DNA from: Epiperipatus broadwayi
Taxonomy: Eukaryota; Onychophora; Udeonychophora; Euonychophora; Peripatidae
Direction: 5' to 3'
NCBI GenBank assembly: GCA_028023455.1
Contig: JAQFVV010000347.1
Span: 682,001-746,000, forward strand
Length of the DNA: 64,000 nt
Below, piece by piece: positions 49,530 through 61,012 of this stretch. Below the pieces are notes generated by a model, which was given only the letters and a program-made list of their open reading frames with translations, did no database searches and was not told the origin of the DNA. Each line of letters starts with the position of its first letter. Within the stretch, counting starts at the first letter, position 1. The position numbers and the translations under genes are program-made.

Positions 49530-49981
49530 CCTACAAGAAAGGAGCCATGAATCCCTCACTAATGGACCTATCCAAGTTAGAACAACAAGAAGGAGCTTAT
49601 CGTATTGAGGACGGTGTCCTTCAATACAAGGTTACTGCAAAAGAAGGTTCCTGGAGAACCCTCATACCTAAAAAGATTAGGAATCATTTAATTGAATATG
49701 TGCATTGTCTGTATGGACATTTTGGACCGCATAAGGTTGAGTATGTGCTCCGAGAATTATTTTATTGGCCAGGGATGTACTCAAATATTTTATCGGTTCT
49801 CAGAAGTTGCCACACATGTTCACAAACGAAACCCGTAAATAAAAATTTTACGGGAGTCTTGCAACCCATTCTAGCTCAGAATCCTAATGAGTTACTAGCT
49901 ATTGACTTTTATGGTCCATTACCAGCGTATCGGCGATACCGTTTCTTAGTTGTCATTTATGATGTCTTTCAAAATATGTGA
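49463..49981 (+). pseudogene. Gypsy integrase N-terminal zinc domain and start of core
   Basis: The HHCC zinc-binding motif is visible (HCLYGH ... CHTC, with FYWPGMYSNILSVLRSC between), followed by the first core Asp in LLAIDFYGPLPAYRRYRF. It overlaps the RNase H frame because of the frameshift near 49460, and is cut by another frameshift ending in TGA at 49979-49981, inside the core domain. Confidence 0.9.
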
Positions 49982-50699
49982 CAGCTTATCCATTAAGAAA
50001 GGCTGATGCTTTAAGCACTATCAAAGTATTACAAGAGCAGCAAATTCCTAGAATCGGCAAGCCTCAATGTATACTCTCAGATCATGGAACACCCTTTAAA
50101 TCACGCCAGTGGAAGCATTGGCTCCAGCAACAGGATATAAAACATTTATTAACATCCATACGCAACCCTCAATCTAACCCCTGTGAGTGGGTTATGAGGG
50201 AGGTTAATCAGTTATTCCAGTTGTATGTCAACCAGAACCACAGAGAATGGGTGAAACAGACTGAGAATGTTGTTAATTATATTAATTGGACATTAAATGA
50301 GTCCACAGGGTTTACTCCCATTAGGCTGCATTTCAGAAAAAATTATCCTATACTTATCAAAGCTCCATTACCCATCGATCATGATAACCCTAGTGGAGAG
50401 AGGGACAGAGAAAAGGCTAGGATAAAATTAAAGCACATGGCTGAATTGCGCATAAGGCGTGCAAACCGGAATCCTTGCCAATTCGATACTGGTGATAGAG
50501 AGTTTTTGTCAGAAAACCTCATGTGAGCTATCCAACAAGGCATCAATGCAAAAATTTTTTCCTGATATATGATGGACCTTTTACTATAAAAAAATATGGT
50601 CAGAATGCCTTTCTTCTGGAAGACGAGTCTGGAATTCAGGGGTCCTATAATGCCCATAGTCTTAGACCTGCTGAACAAAGGATCAATAATGATAGGTAA
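49978..50699 (+). pseudogene. Gypsy integrase core and C-terminus
   Basis: The core continues with TAYPLRKADALSTIKVLQEQ, ILSDHGTPFKS (second Asp) and NPQSNPCEWVMREVNQLFQL (Glu), completing a D-D-E triad with the first Asp in the preceding frame. The frame stops at 50526 after another shift near 50505. The adjacent frame continues with FFLIYDGPFTIKKYGQNAFL and a stop at ~50697-50699; this resembles the C-terminal GPF-type module that follows many Gypsy integrases. Confidence 0.88.
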
Positions 50700-50871
50700 G
50701 TAGCAAAAATTTATCATAGATGTAATAAAACGATTGATTGCAGTTAACACATATAACAAATGTCCAGCTGGGATTTTGCAAAGGGGGAGGGTTAACACAT
50801 TTAAAAAAAAGGAGAAAAAAAAGAAAGTTACAGGAAGTTTTTTTTTTTTTTTGATCAGGTATTGAGGCAGT

Positions 50872-52748
50872 TGAGCCGGATTGATTTCCGATTCAATGGT
50901 TTTATTGCTAAAATTAAAAAGGGAAAACAACTTCATTTTCATTAAATGTCTAATGCTAAATTTTTTTTTATTATTATTTCAAAACACATACGCATTTATA
51001 TTTTCGCATTTATATTTTAAAATAGATTATTTAATGTTTATAAAATTGATTTAGAATAGTTTACTTTCACTACTTTGTTTATAAAATTGATTTAAAAATA
51101 CTTTACTTTCACCGCCTGTTTTAATCAAAAAGCTTGCTAATTATATATTCCTGTTGCTTTTATTTTTAATCATTTTTAAAGTTAATTCTAAAAGTCTAAA
51201 AGCGGAGATTTAGTTTTGTATTTGTTATTTTGGATACAATAATCCCTGGTTGGAATTCTTAAATTAGATTGAGCGGGAAATTAATATTTGCCCTGCAGGA
51301 GATATAGAATTAGAGACTAATGAAAGTTTTTCACGGGAAATGTAGCGAGGCAAGGATAGCCCGCCAATTTTTGGAGAGAGAAGAGATTCATTATTAGATA
51401 CACACTTGGATTATGGCCTGCAAAGAGATACCATTGTGAGTAGCTGTTCGGACATTTAATTCCTACTAAAAACTTAAATAATTATTGACAAACTTCGTTG
51501 CTGTGCAAGATGTCAAAATCCACCGCTATGAGTTTTGCCATCATTAGAATGTCTGGCTAATTTAAACAAAGGATGGACCCACGCCTACCAGCTCTCCTTC
51601 AGTCATGCCATGAACCTCTAAAATAAACACTGCCTCTACCTTGCCGCTGTCAAAGGACCTGAAAGATGAACTATTATCAAAAGTGTGCACTCGTCACTAA
51701 ATCACTAGAACTCTGCCTTACCGTAAGCTAAACTTTTTCCTATTCTAGCCAGGGTAAATAAATTGCGTTTAATTAAATCTCCGCTCAATCTAATGATAAA
51801 TATGTTTTAAAATGGTATTGATTGTTTTTTTTTAATTATTTATTATCTGTATGTACTCTTTTCTAGTATTTAAAGTGTGTCTTGGAATCTTAGTTTTAAG
51901 ATTCCAAGTTTGTTTGCAATTTTCGTTTATCAGAGGGTGCATTAGGAGATTGTATTTTATATGTTTAATATATACCTGATTATTTCGTTAACTATTACAA
52001 AACACATTGGCAGTTTTCGTAGTCTTTATTTATTCACCTGCCCTTAGTTGTAAAATAAAGAATCTTTAAGCATGTTTCATTTGCGCTTTTTGTGCAAACA
52101 ACAAAATCTTTTTGCTGGCTATTTGTTAAGTTATTTCTTCGGGTTGTCTGAAAGTAGTCATTTCTTTCTGGATTATGTAAGATCGTAATCAAATATCTTT
52201 TGCTGTCTTGTAAGTGAGATCAACCATGTTTACTTTGAATGTAGTATTACGCGCAGCAGTCCTGCAGCGTTTTAACGACAGTAATTAGAATATTACTGCT
52301 CGGACGTTCACGCTGGTTACGTTGATTTCCGGCGGGACAGTAACTGTTTTATTATCCCTGATTCAGGAAGCTAGGGTTGTTGTTTGTTTTTGTAATTTTA
52401 CAACTGGCCAGCAAGAAGATATTATCCTAACCATTTCTTATATTTTAAGTGAGAGAATTTTATTGCCAAAATGTTTAATGCCTTCATGTTTGTCGTACTC
52501 TTGTGCACTCTCTGGTAAATATACGTATGTTAACATAAGTCACTTTTATATTCATGGCTAGATGTCTTTACTATATTGTCTAACTTATAAAATTAATAAA
52601 TTGTTTAAATTTATTTGGCTGACGTTTGTCTTTGTGCTTTGATTTCTCAGCTGTCTAAATAATATTTAAGATATCTTGTTCCTCCCTGAGTGTAGTTCGG
52701 TGCCTTTTGATTCGCATATCCTGTCTACCCTAAAATAAATGTCTAGTT
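50872..52748 (+). repeat. Gypsy 3' LTR (downstream copy of direct repeat)
   Basis: It matches 44246-46121. The homology ends at gtctagtt. The ~69 bp that follow in the 5' copy (to gttaca) are absent, and the sequence changes directly to the tail of a reverse LINE, so this LTR is probably 3'-truncated. About 80 bp lie between the polypurine tract and the start of homology, so the original LTR may have begun near 50791 (gttaacaca). Confidence 0.9.
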
Positions 52749-53697
52749 GATGTGATGTGATGTGATGTATTATGGCTTCTCCTTAAACGAAGTCAAGAAT
52801 ATCTCAGCAATTATGCCCAGATAAACCTGTTAGCCACTTTCTTTTACATTCCCCACTCTAAATTTACCCATAATCTGCTCTATCCCATTTCCACAACATA
52901 ATTTTTGTCAACTCTATAACCTTTATATCTAAATCCCCCTTATCTTTTCCCAAACCCAGCATAAAAACCAATAATTCACTTTCTGTATAATCACTCTTTT
53001 CATATTTATTTTTCCACAACTTCATTATATGTACCCTTTCTGTTTTCAAACATTTACATTCAATTAACAAATGCCTAATATTTTCAATTCCTTCCTTACA
53101 TAATTTACAAAATAAATCACCCATATTTTTCCATTTACATGTATATTCTTTTGTAGCTAAAGATCCCGTTCGAGCCTTAAACAATAAACTACTTTCCTTA
53201 CTATTATCATAAATTAACTCACACCTAATATTCTGTTTATTTCTATATATATTTAAACTCTTTTTACTCTCCATACTATTTCTCCATCTCTCTAACTCCC
53301 TAGTCTTTATTAATAAATTTATTCTTTTATCCCATTCCTTACTACTATAACACTCAATAATCCTCTTAACACAATCATCCCATCTTTTGTACAAATATAC
53401 TGATATAAATTCTTTATCCAAATCTTTTGCATAGCGCATTACCTTTCTCACCCATCTTGTTACCTGCCCTTTACTCATAAACCAATTAAATACTATTTTA
53501 GCTATTCTTTTATTATCCATAAACTGCAATCTACCAAACATTTTCATTTTACTTTTTGCATCTCTCATATGAAAACTTGACCATCCCATTTCTCCTTGAA
53601 TTGCCTCCCTTGCTGTCCATACTTCTGCATCCAATGCATGTCTTCCTACTTCCCTTTGAGCTTTTTCTAAATAATCTAATATCTTTCTCCAGTTACA
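52747..53697 (-). mobile_element. 5'-truncated LINE of a third family
   Basis: Reading leftward: the C-terminal part of an RT protein, a stop at 52864, a ~115 bp 3' UTR and a tail of catca repeats (gatgtgatgtgatgtgatg on the + strand). The 5' end is cut at ~53697 next to (AT)n. A terminal zinc finger and an (ATCAC)-type microsatellite tail fit the CR1/L2-like side of LINE diversity, but I cannot fix the clade. It abuts the truncated Gypsy LTR with no spacer. Confidence 0.75.
52864..53697 (-). pseudogene. LINE RT C-terminal region with zinc finger
   Basis: An open frame with no stop but truncated at its N-terminus. YLEKAQREVGRHALDAEVWT and GEMGWSSFHMRDAKSKMKMF are the post-RT block seen in many CR1/L2-like LINEs (the 'GE.GW..' region). 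Near the C-terminus, FCKLCKEGIENIRHLLIEC gives a C-x2-C-x8-H-x4-C zinc-finger-like motif. The frame ends KWDRADYG. The RT catalytic domain is absent. The 256-codon frame is intact, so the insertion may be fairly young. Confidence 0.8.
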
Positions 53698-53699
53698 AT

Positions 53700-54260
53700 A
53701 TATATATATATTACTTCTTAATATAATTTTAATATTTTAAAACATTTAAAATACTTCCATTATTTTTATTAATTTTAAAACTGTTTTAAATAATAATTAT
53801 GCCTAAAAAGTAATTTAATTTGGTTACAAAATCTATTAAGCTGAAATTTATGAAAATTAATATATAGTTTGTCTTGATTTGTTATGTCTAATTATCTTAA
53901 TGAAAATTAATCAATAAAAAAACTGAAGCAAAAAACATTGTCTATATTACAAGTCATACTTAATTTTACTCATACAAAATTATGACTTCTATCTTCTTTG
54001 TTATGCATTTCTGTAAGTGTAAGTTTATATTGATAATAAATACATTGTATTATTTACTCATGAAAAAATAACCAACATTTAAAAAATGTGTGTGTCATAT
54101 CGGTAGTTATTTTATTCACAATCTGAACTTTTTTTAATTGTTCTATGTAAATTGTAAAAAAGTATTATTGTCCTGTAGTTAGTATTTTTTTTTTTTCAAT
54201 TTTTAATAATGTATTAATTTTAAAAGTTTTGTTGTTAAAATCCTTATTTATATGTAATTT
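53700..54260. other. AT-rich spacer
   Basis: No feature supported. Confidence 0.4.
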
Positions 54261-54269
54261 TCATGTAAA

Positions 54270-54273
54270 ACAA

Positions 54274-54332
<59 letters not shown>
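54270..54332. repeat. (CA)n-(TA)n microsatellite
   Basis: Uninterrupted acac to ~54297, then atat to ~54332. Confidence 0.95.
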
Positions 54333-54336
<4 letters not shown>

Positions 54337-54710
54337 TAGTTATTAAAATATTATTATGGATAAAATGTAAAGGTGCTTATAATTTAGAATAGATTACATT
54401 GTCTATATGGCTAAAGCTATTTAGATTAATATTGTATATATGTAAAATCAGATGGTGCATTGTTCAGGAATTCATAAGAAGTTTGGACAGCATAATTTGT
54501 ATCTGATCTATGAATCCAGAGATTCAACGTTTGCCACTTTAAATCTGCTTCAAACAATATAGGATCGCTATTTTTATTTGATGGTTTAAAATATTGCATT
54601 AACATATTTTTGTGTTTTTTGAAGACAATCAGAGAGTTTTTAATCGATGGGTATAACAATAATTTTGTAACATTATACAAAAAATAGATATTTGATATTT
54701 CAGAGTAGAT

Positions 54711-55010
54711 ATGGTTGAATTTTCAAACAATAATGTATCATACATTCAGAATTATACAGGTATTTTACATATATTATGAAACAAGCATAAACCACAAACA
54801 TCTTGGATTAATTATTGTGCATTTGGTCATAAAATAAATGAGAATTTAATGAAGTCAAGAGAAAAGTTATCAGATGAAATATTTTCAGATTTATTTACAA
54901 TTAATAGTGGCACTAACAAAATGCTCAGTTGTAGGAATAATGAACTTCAAAGGCTAACAGTTCCTAAATTGAAGCTCAACTTTTTATTTGTGGTGATCAG
55001 CATTAGATAA
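54711..55010 (+). pseudogene. Unidentified ORF with one internal TGA (99 codons)
   Basis: From an ATG at 54711 the frame runs to a TAA at 55008 with a single TGA at 54777. The 76 codons after the TGA are open and of mixed composition (INYCAFGHKINENL; MLSCRNNELQRLTVPKLKLN), unlike the low-complexity frames around. I do not recognise the family. It may be a worn transposon or captured-gene fragment. An oppositely oriented 84-codon frame at 54426-54680 is also unidentified. Confidence 0.35.
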
Positions 55011-55294
55011 TCTAAAAAAATATATTACCAGGATGTTTGAATAATATGTAAATTCAAACATTTTTAAGTCTTTGAGTGTATTAATAATAATTGTTATCTG
55101 CTAGTTAAACAGTAGATGAAAGTGAATTTATTTCTCCATGTATAATATGGATAACTTTAGTAATAAAGATGTTGCAGTGTATCCTAAATGTATATTTATC
55201 TAGATTGTAAAGTATATATATATATAAAAATGGACTTTTTATATTCCTTATAAATAAAAGGTTGCCTAGGCAGGATATTGAAGATTATTCTTTT

Positions 55295-55373
55295 AGTATT
55301 GATAAGTGTGGGTCACTTTTTGAGCAAAACTAGTCGAGTTTTGCTCAAAAAGTGATCCACATTTATCAATACT
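55295..55373. repeat. 37 bp hairpin with 5 nt loop
   Basis: Left arm 55295-55331 and right arm 55337-55373 are reverse complements with two mismatches (agtattgataa, tcactttttgagcaaaact). An (AT)n(GT)n microsatellite (~55378-55410) follows immediately. Confidence 0.9.
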
Positions 55374-55377
55374 AATT

Positions 55378-55410
<33 letters not shown>

Positions 55411-55779
55411 TTGTTTTATGTTGCACAATGTAGTGTGTATTGTACATATATTTAAAGGTTAAAAGGAAAAGTAGAAATGAATACAGACAAAATTAGGTAT
55501 ATAATTATTTATAAAACATGAATTAACAAAAAAAATTTCATTGGGTAATAAAGGTAATTGATATTTTTGGAAATGCAGCATATTATTTAAAATCAAATAG
55601 AAAAAATCATTTATTTAATGTAAATAATTAGCTCATTCTCATTGATAATGTTATTTGGAAAGATGATGATTTCCATGTATGCCACATTAACCCATGTTTG
55701 CACATTTTGTACCACTACAATATGTATATGCAAATAAAATTAATTAAAATACTATTCTAATAAAAATAATTAATTATAA
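55411..55779. other. AT-rich spacer
   Basis: Nothing recognised. Confidence 0.4.
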
Positions 55780-55980
55780 TAATCTTTTCAATCCACAAAA
55801 GTACTTTTGGTTAATTCCTTAACCTTTTTCAACTGCTGTTAAATTCAAAAAATGTAAAGGAAGCAAAACATCATCAATTCAAATACCATGAATCCTGAAT
55901 TTTAATATTAGCAGCTTGTCTATTAATTATATTCATTTTATTTCCATCTATTAAAATCCCCCTCCCCTTTTATTATGGTT

Positions 55981-56337
55981 TCACTCTTCATAAAGAATCT
56001 TAACGTTTTCAATATCAAACTTAAATTTGTGTTTACATGTTCTTTCATGATTCAAGAGAACTGCAGCAGTCATTAAATCATTATCATTTTTACTTTTCAC
56101 ATGCTTAAATAACAATTCATGCTCATTTAATCTTTTTTCAAAACTGCACCTCAATTCATGTATATCTACAAAAAATTTGATACACAACATTATTTTCTGC
56201 TTGGCAGGTATGACATTTTGAATATTCACTAACTTATTAACATTATTTGTAACACAAAATAAAACATTAAATGCATCCTTATATATATATATATCCTCAA
56301 AAAAATTCACCTGAGCATTTAAAATATATGGAATCAA
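55981..56337 (-). pseudogene. Left-arm GIY-YIG endonuclease remnant
   Basis: A 118-codon frame: FCVTNNVNKLVNIQNVIPAK, then IKFFVDIHELRCSFEKRLNE, HELLFKHVKSKNDNDLM, LLNHERTCKHKFKFDIENVK, ILYEE. By comparison with the right arm, the segment holding the YIG part of the motif has been deleted, so the nuclease core is lost although the frame stays open. The downstream HERTCK...FD...K block matches the conserved end of Penelope-type GIY-YIG domains. Confidence 0.75.
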
Positions 56338-57055
56338 TATCCATTTTTTTATAATCCATCTTCGACTCCTTTAAATCATTATAACTTTTTTTTAAATTGA
56401 CACAAAGCATTGTTAATTTGTTCATTCTTATAACTATCTTCAAGTAATTCCTTGGAAAATATCTCAATATTTTTTAATTTATCACAGTGGTAATGACATA
56501 ATTTTTCATTACTAAACAAAAAAGATTTAAAAATTTGCCAACTTCTGCATAATTGGTACTTTTGATTTACAATTTATATGTTCCCTTTTTGCAATAGTTT
56601 GATTATTAATTTGTAACTTAATATATGATTATCTCTTGCAAAAATTAAATACAAATACTTAAAAGACTTTTGTCTTGTTTCTTTTCAATAGTCCATTTTA
56701 AGCCATTCAAATTATTTAACTCATCTACAGGAAATTTTATTTGAATGGCTTGAAATGGGCTATTGAAAAGTAACAGGACAAAAGTATTAAATATTCAAAT
56801 GGTAAGTTATAAATTAATAATCAAATCATTGCAAAAAAGAAATTGTAAATCAAAAGTACTAGTTATGCATAAAATGGCAAGATTTAGATCTTTTTGTTTT
56901 GCAAGGAAAGATTATATCATTACCAATGGGATAAATCAAAAAATATTGAGATATTTGTAAAAAGGAATTGTTTGAAGTTGGTTATAAGAATGAACAAATT
57001 AACAATATGTTATATCAATTAAAAAAGGGTTATAATGATTTAAAGGAATTGAAAA

Positions 57056-57412
57056 TTGATAATAAGAAATGGATATCTGTGTTTAATGTTTCATTTTTGT
57101 GTTACAAATAATGTTAATAAATTAGTAAATAATTCTAAAAATGTCATAACTATCAAACAGAAATGTAATATTGTGTATCAAATTTTTTGTGGATGTATAT
57201 TATCATATATAGGTGAATCAAGGAGGAGTATTAAAAAAGATTAAAGAAGCATGAATTGTTATACAAGCAAGTGAAAAGTAAAAATGATAATTCAATGCTT
57301 GCTTCCATTTTCTTAAATCATGAAAGAACATGCAAATATAAATTTAGGTTTGATCTTGAAAGTGCTAAGATTCTTTATGAAGAGAGAAACCATAATAAAA
57401 AAAATTAAGGAG
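57056..57412 (+). pseudogene. Right-arm GIY-YIG endonuclease remnant
   Basis: It keeps the motif lost on the left: CNIVYQIFCGCILSYIGESR (57160-57220) gives the GIY-like VYQ and the YIG, with the conserved Arg in RRSIKK shortly after. The frame breaks at ~57240. The next frame continues KHELLYKQVKSKNDNSMLA, FLNHERTCKYKFRFDLESAK and ILYEERNHNKK, as in Penelope-like proteins where GIY-YIG follows RT. No RT sequence is recognisable upstream in the arm. Confidence 0.8.
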
Positions 57413-57639
57413 GCAATTTTAATAAATATAAATAAAATGAATATAATTAATAGACAAGCTGCTAACATTAAAATTCGGGATTCATGAAATTTGAGTTGAT
57501 GATGTTTACTTCCATTATGTTTTTTTGAATTTAACAGCAGTTGAGGATGGTTAAGGAATTAACTGAAAGTACTTCTGTGGATTGTAAAGATTGTATATAA
57601 TAGTTAATTATCATTATATTTATTATTTTATTGTTATAT

Positions 57640-60138
57640 TGAAACAGACAGATCGAAGAACCGATCTTAGTTTCATGTGTTTTTTGAAGTACGGTAATTC
57701 GAACTACTATTTGCCCGCAATGAGATTTTTTCTATTTCAAGTCACATAAAAATTGGGATATATTTTATGTTTTGTAAAAAGATATGTAAAGATTCCGTGT
57801 ATAAATATCACAAATCATGAAATAATATTCGTGTGTGCGTGGTTTGTGAATTTATAGCAGCTTAATTTAAAAGTTTCATTGCGGGTGTATTTGTTTAAAT
57901 TTTAACTTTTTAGAATTATACAAAGTCGTTTAAAAATACTGATCAAAAGTCACATTCCTTTGATCAGTGTTTTTAATTAAAATCTGTCTTGTACAAAGGT
58001 ATAGAGTAATTAATTTGTATTTGAAAATTAGATAAGGAATTTATATTTTGTAATTACTTGGTCAATTTAAAATTGTGTATTAAAGTTAAAGATAGCTGAA
58101 AATGGAACAATGGAAATGGATAATTGATATTGTATGGTCAAGTTGGATTGCTGGAGGCTAGAGAAAAGTAGGCGGAGTCTCAAACAAAAACCAGGCAGAA
58201 AGGTCAACCGTGGCCATCTTAGAAAAAACTAACATTCTAACTTTTGACGTGGTTGAGAGTAGATAGTCTCAAGACAGCACAGCAGTTGCTAGAGAAATCG
58301 CTACAACTCTTGTTAAGAAGTCCACCAGTAAACCGTAATGTCGATGGGCTAAGTGCCAGGAGCTGATCTCTGTCCTGCCAATTTGAATCTTCGTGCCGCT
58401 GTCTGATCATGCTTTACGTGCTTCAAAATTTCCAGCTTCCAATCTCCAAATTGACTATGCCTTTCAAGTAAATTTCAAATGCGCCCTACGTTCGTCCGAA
58501 ATACCATCGTGAGAAGCCAAGCCGGATGAAGAAAGAAGGGTAACTGTGTTACATGAACTTTTAACTTTCTCCCGAGCTTAATTTTATAGTTAATCTGTCA
58601 ATCAAATGAATCACATGTAAGTTTTTGTTTCGTTTAAATGCTACTGTTTAACCTGTCAGTAAGTTTTCTTTTCTCTTATTCCTCCGCTCTAGTCTTTAGA
58701 AAATAATTTATAAATATTGTACTTAATAGTGATAATGATTCAAATGAATACATTTATATTTTCCTTTATTACTTATGCTATAAACAAACGATGCCAATAG
58801 TAATATTTCCCAACTCTGTTTAAAGCTAGTTTATAATATTGATTATAGTTATTTTAAAAGTAAGTTCGTTGTTTTGAATTCAAGATTATTTCATATGTTG
58901 AGTTGGCAGATATTAAAACACTTTATTATAATGAATTCGTATTTTGTCATATTATTGTAATCTAAAGTTCAATCGTAAGTATGTAAATGGTTTTAAGTTT
59001 ATTATATTAATGTCATACATGAAATGAGAAATAATTCTCACTGTAAAATTTGATACTATCGCTACCGCCTGAACAACCTGGGGGTTTAGGGGTTTCAGAG
59101 TAAACTTAATTAATTATTGCTTTCGCGGTCCGTTTGATTCCGCCATGTTTTATTGTAATAGTATATCAGCCTGTTGCGTAGAAATAGACGAATAGAGTAT
59201 TCAGGTTTTGTATAATTCCGTTTTAATCCACTTCAAGCACTCGTCCTCGATGACTGTGGCAATGCCTTTCCTTCGCCGAAGTTGGCGTCTCGCCGTACTA
59301 CCATATGGGAAAGAAAGCAATTCTTTTCCAGGTAATCTCTTGGATCACCGGGTTTCGAAATGATCCCGGCTGGTTGTAGTGTCCCGGATCTACTTGGGGG
59401 CATTAAGCCTTGTCAAAGTACAAGCCGCCCGGTATTCCGTTGATGCACCGCAAGTGATTACTGTAGGGCTCTTTAATCTAGGCAACCACTAGTACATCAA
59501 TTTTAGATATCATATTTATACGAAACCACCCTCCAACTATTCGTATACGCAACGGTTCGAATCTATTCGAATAAAATAACTTAATAAAAATAGTAGATAA
59601 ATATTTTCAATGCCCCAAATACTCTGATTCCCTTAGCCACCCGTCAATCATTTAACTACACCGATATTGGCATGAGTTTGTTTACCAGGTAAAATGATTA
59701 CTAAAGACTAGTAGCCAATTATAATAGAATATTTATGGAAGTCTTACCGTACTTTTGAATAATATTTGTTAATGCTTTCTATTTATTATTAAACAATTTA
59801 TTTAATCTAATTTTGTGTCTTCCACCTCATTACTCTCGAAGTCTATTTAGTCACCTACTGTCTGTATTGGCAACTTAAATATATACATTACATTAATGAC
59901 CGTACCAATATCCAGAGTATAATAGATCTATATATAATTAACTGTAAGTAATTTAGTCTGTGTTCTGAGTTGAGCTAGTAAAGGGATAACCCCGTGCTGT
60001 TATAAAGTCATCATCGGTTGGTCATACCGGGGTTTGGGTTTGAATTTAGTTGGCGTTTTGGAATTTATTCTTAAACGTGGACTGGGTTTGAACTCGGGTA
60101 CTGTGTATGAGTAAGCGTGGTGGATTTATACCGGTACA
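57640..60138. other. Relatively GC/CpG-rich island of unknown nature
   Basis: The composition differs from the rest of the window, especially 58130-58560 and 59060-59500, with many CpGs (tttcgcggtccg, cttcgccgaag, ggcgtctcgccgtac). No long ORF is seen on either strand. Short inverted motifs occur: cccgcaatga (57713) with tcattgcggg (57878), and ctgatcaaaag with ctttgatcag near 57940-57965. Possible 5' splice sites are gaagggtaactg (~58535) and ttccaggtaatc (~59326). It could be a large solo LTR (tg at 57640, aca at ~60138, no matching TSD), a promoter with a non-coding first exon, or an unknown element. Confidence 0.4.

Positions 60139-60139
<1 letters not shown>

Positions 60140-60166
<27 letters not shown>
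60140..60166. repeat. (AT)n microsatellite
   Basis: Uninterrupted at repeats at the downstream edge of the CpG-rich island. Confidence 0.9.
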
Positions 60167-60171
<5 letters not shown>

Positions 60172-60844
60172 TGGCAAAACATTGCAGTATGTCTACATTA
60201 CACATTACAGGACATCTTCATTGCCAGCTGCTTTGTAGCCATGCAATTGTCCATGCAAATGTATAAGCTATTTGTCTTACATTACTATAAATAAATCACT
60301 CAACATGATATTAAAGAATAAATATTTAATACTGCAATTATATATATAAAGCAATCTATCCTGAAATAGGTGAACATTAATCAAGATGGAGATTCACTGT
60401 AGATGATTTGTCCATTTTTTCATTAGCATGGCAGGTAAAAAGAACTATTCATGCACAAACATTTGGGTTGACATTTTCTGATTTGTTTTAATATTTTTAA
60501 AGTGCATTAAATTCTATTAATTATATATTCCAGTAAGATTTCTTGACCGATTTTTATTTTTAAAATAAATGTCAAATTCTACCTTGATTAATCATATGGA
60601 AAAAAAACCTGAATAATAGACACAACCCCAGTAATAAATACTCATGATTTAATATCACCATCCATTGTTCTATCGGAGTTAATGTGAATTGTTGATATAA
60701 TTTTATGGATGATTAGCAGACAAGTTTCTGAAATGTATATATACTGCAAATCATTTTTTATATAATATTACAGCAGGAAAAAATGATTAGTGGAATGTGA
60801 TTGGAACTGACATCTCACAATTTGTTTACATATTCTCAAAGTAT
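60167..60844. other. AT-rich intergenic DNA
   Basis: No feature supported. Confidence 0.4.
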
Positions 60845-60962
60845 ATTAAAAACTATTATAAGAGAATTGAACTCAGCTTTCAAACTCTCCACAGCTATCC
60901 AATCCATCTTATACAACTGATATACATGACCACTTACATGTGAAAAAGATAAATGGTCTCCC

Positions 60963-61012
<50 letters not shown>

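Larger units (their letters stand above)
44246..52748 (+). mobile_element. Ty3/Gypsy LTR retrotransposon, broken copy (~8.5 kb)
   Basis: Direct repeats of ~1.88 kb (44246-46121 and 50872-52748) flank an internal region with a primer-binding site, a repeat-rich leader, gag, and pol in the order protease-RT-RNase H-integrase, which is the Ty3/Gypsy order. A polypurine tract (aaagggggaggg, ~50780-50791) lies ~80 bp before the downstream LTR homology. No envelope-like ORF is visible between integrase and the polypurine tract. No TSD is visible: the upstream edge abuts (AT)n and the downstream edge abuts a LINE tail. Confidence 0.95.
55780..57597. mobile_element. Penelope-like element fragments as a ~1.8 kb inverted repeat
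   Basis: The arms 55780-~56719 and ~56746-57597 are diverged reverse complements around a ~26 nt centre. Examples are gttaattccttaacc against ggttaaggaattaac at the outer ends, and ttttcaatagtccattttaa against ttgaaatgggctattgaaaa beside the centre. Each arm carries the C-terminal endonuclease part of a Penelope-like retroelement reading outward. Penelope-like elements are known for complex inverted or tandem arrangements of partial copies. The arms differ by many indels, so the duplication is old. Confidence 0.8.
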
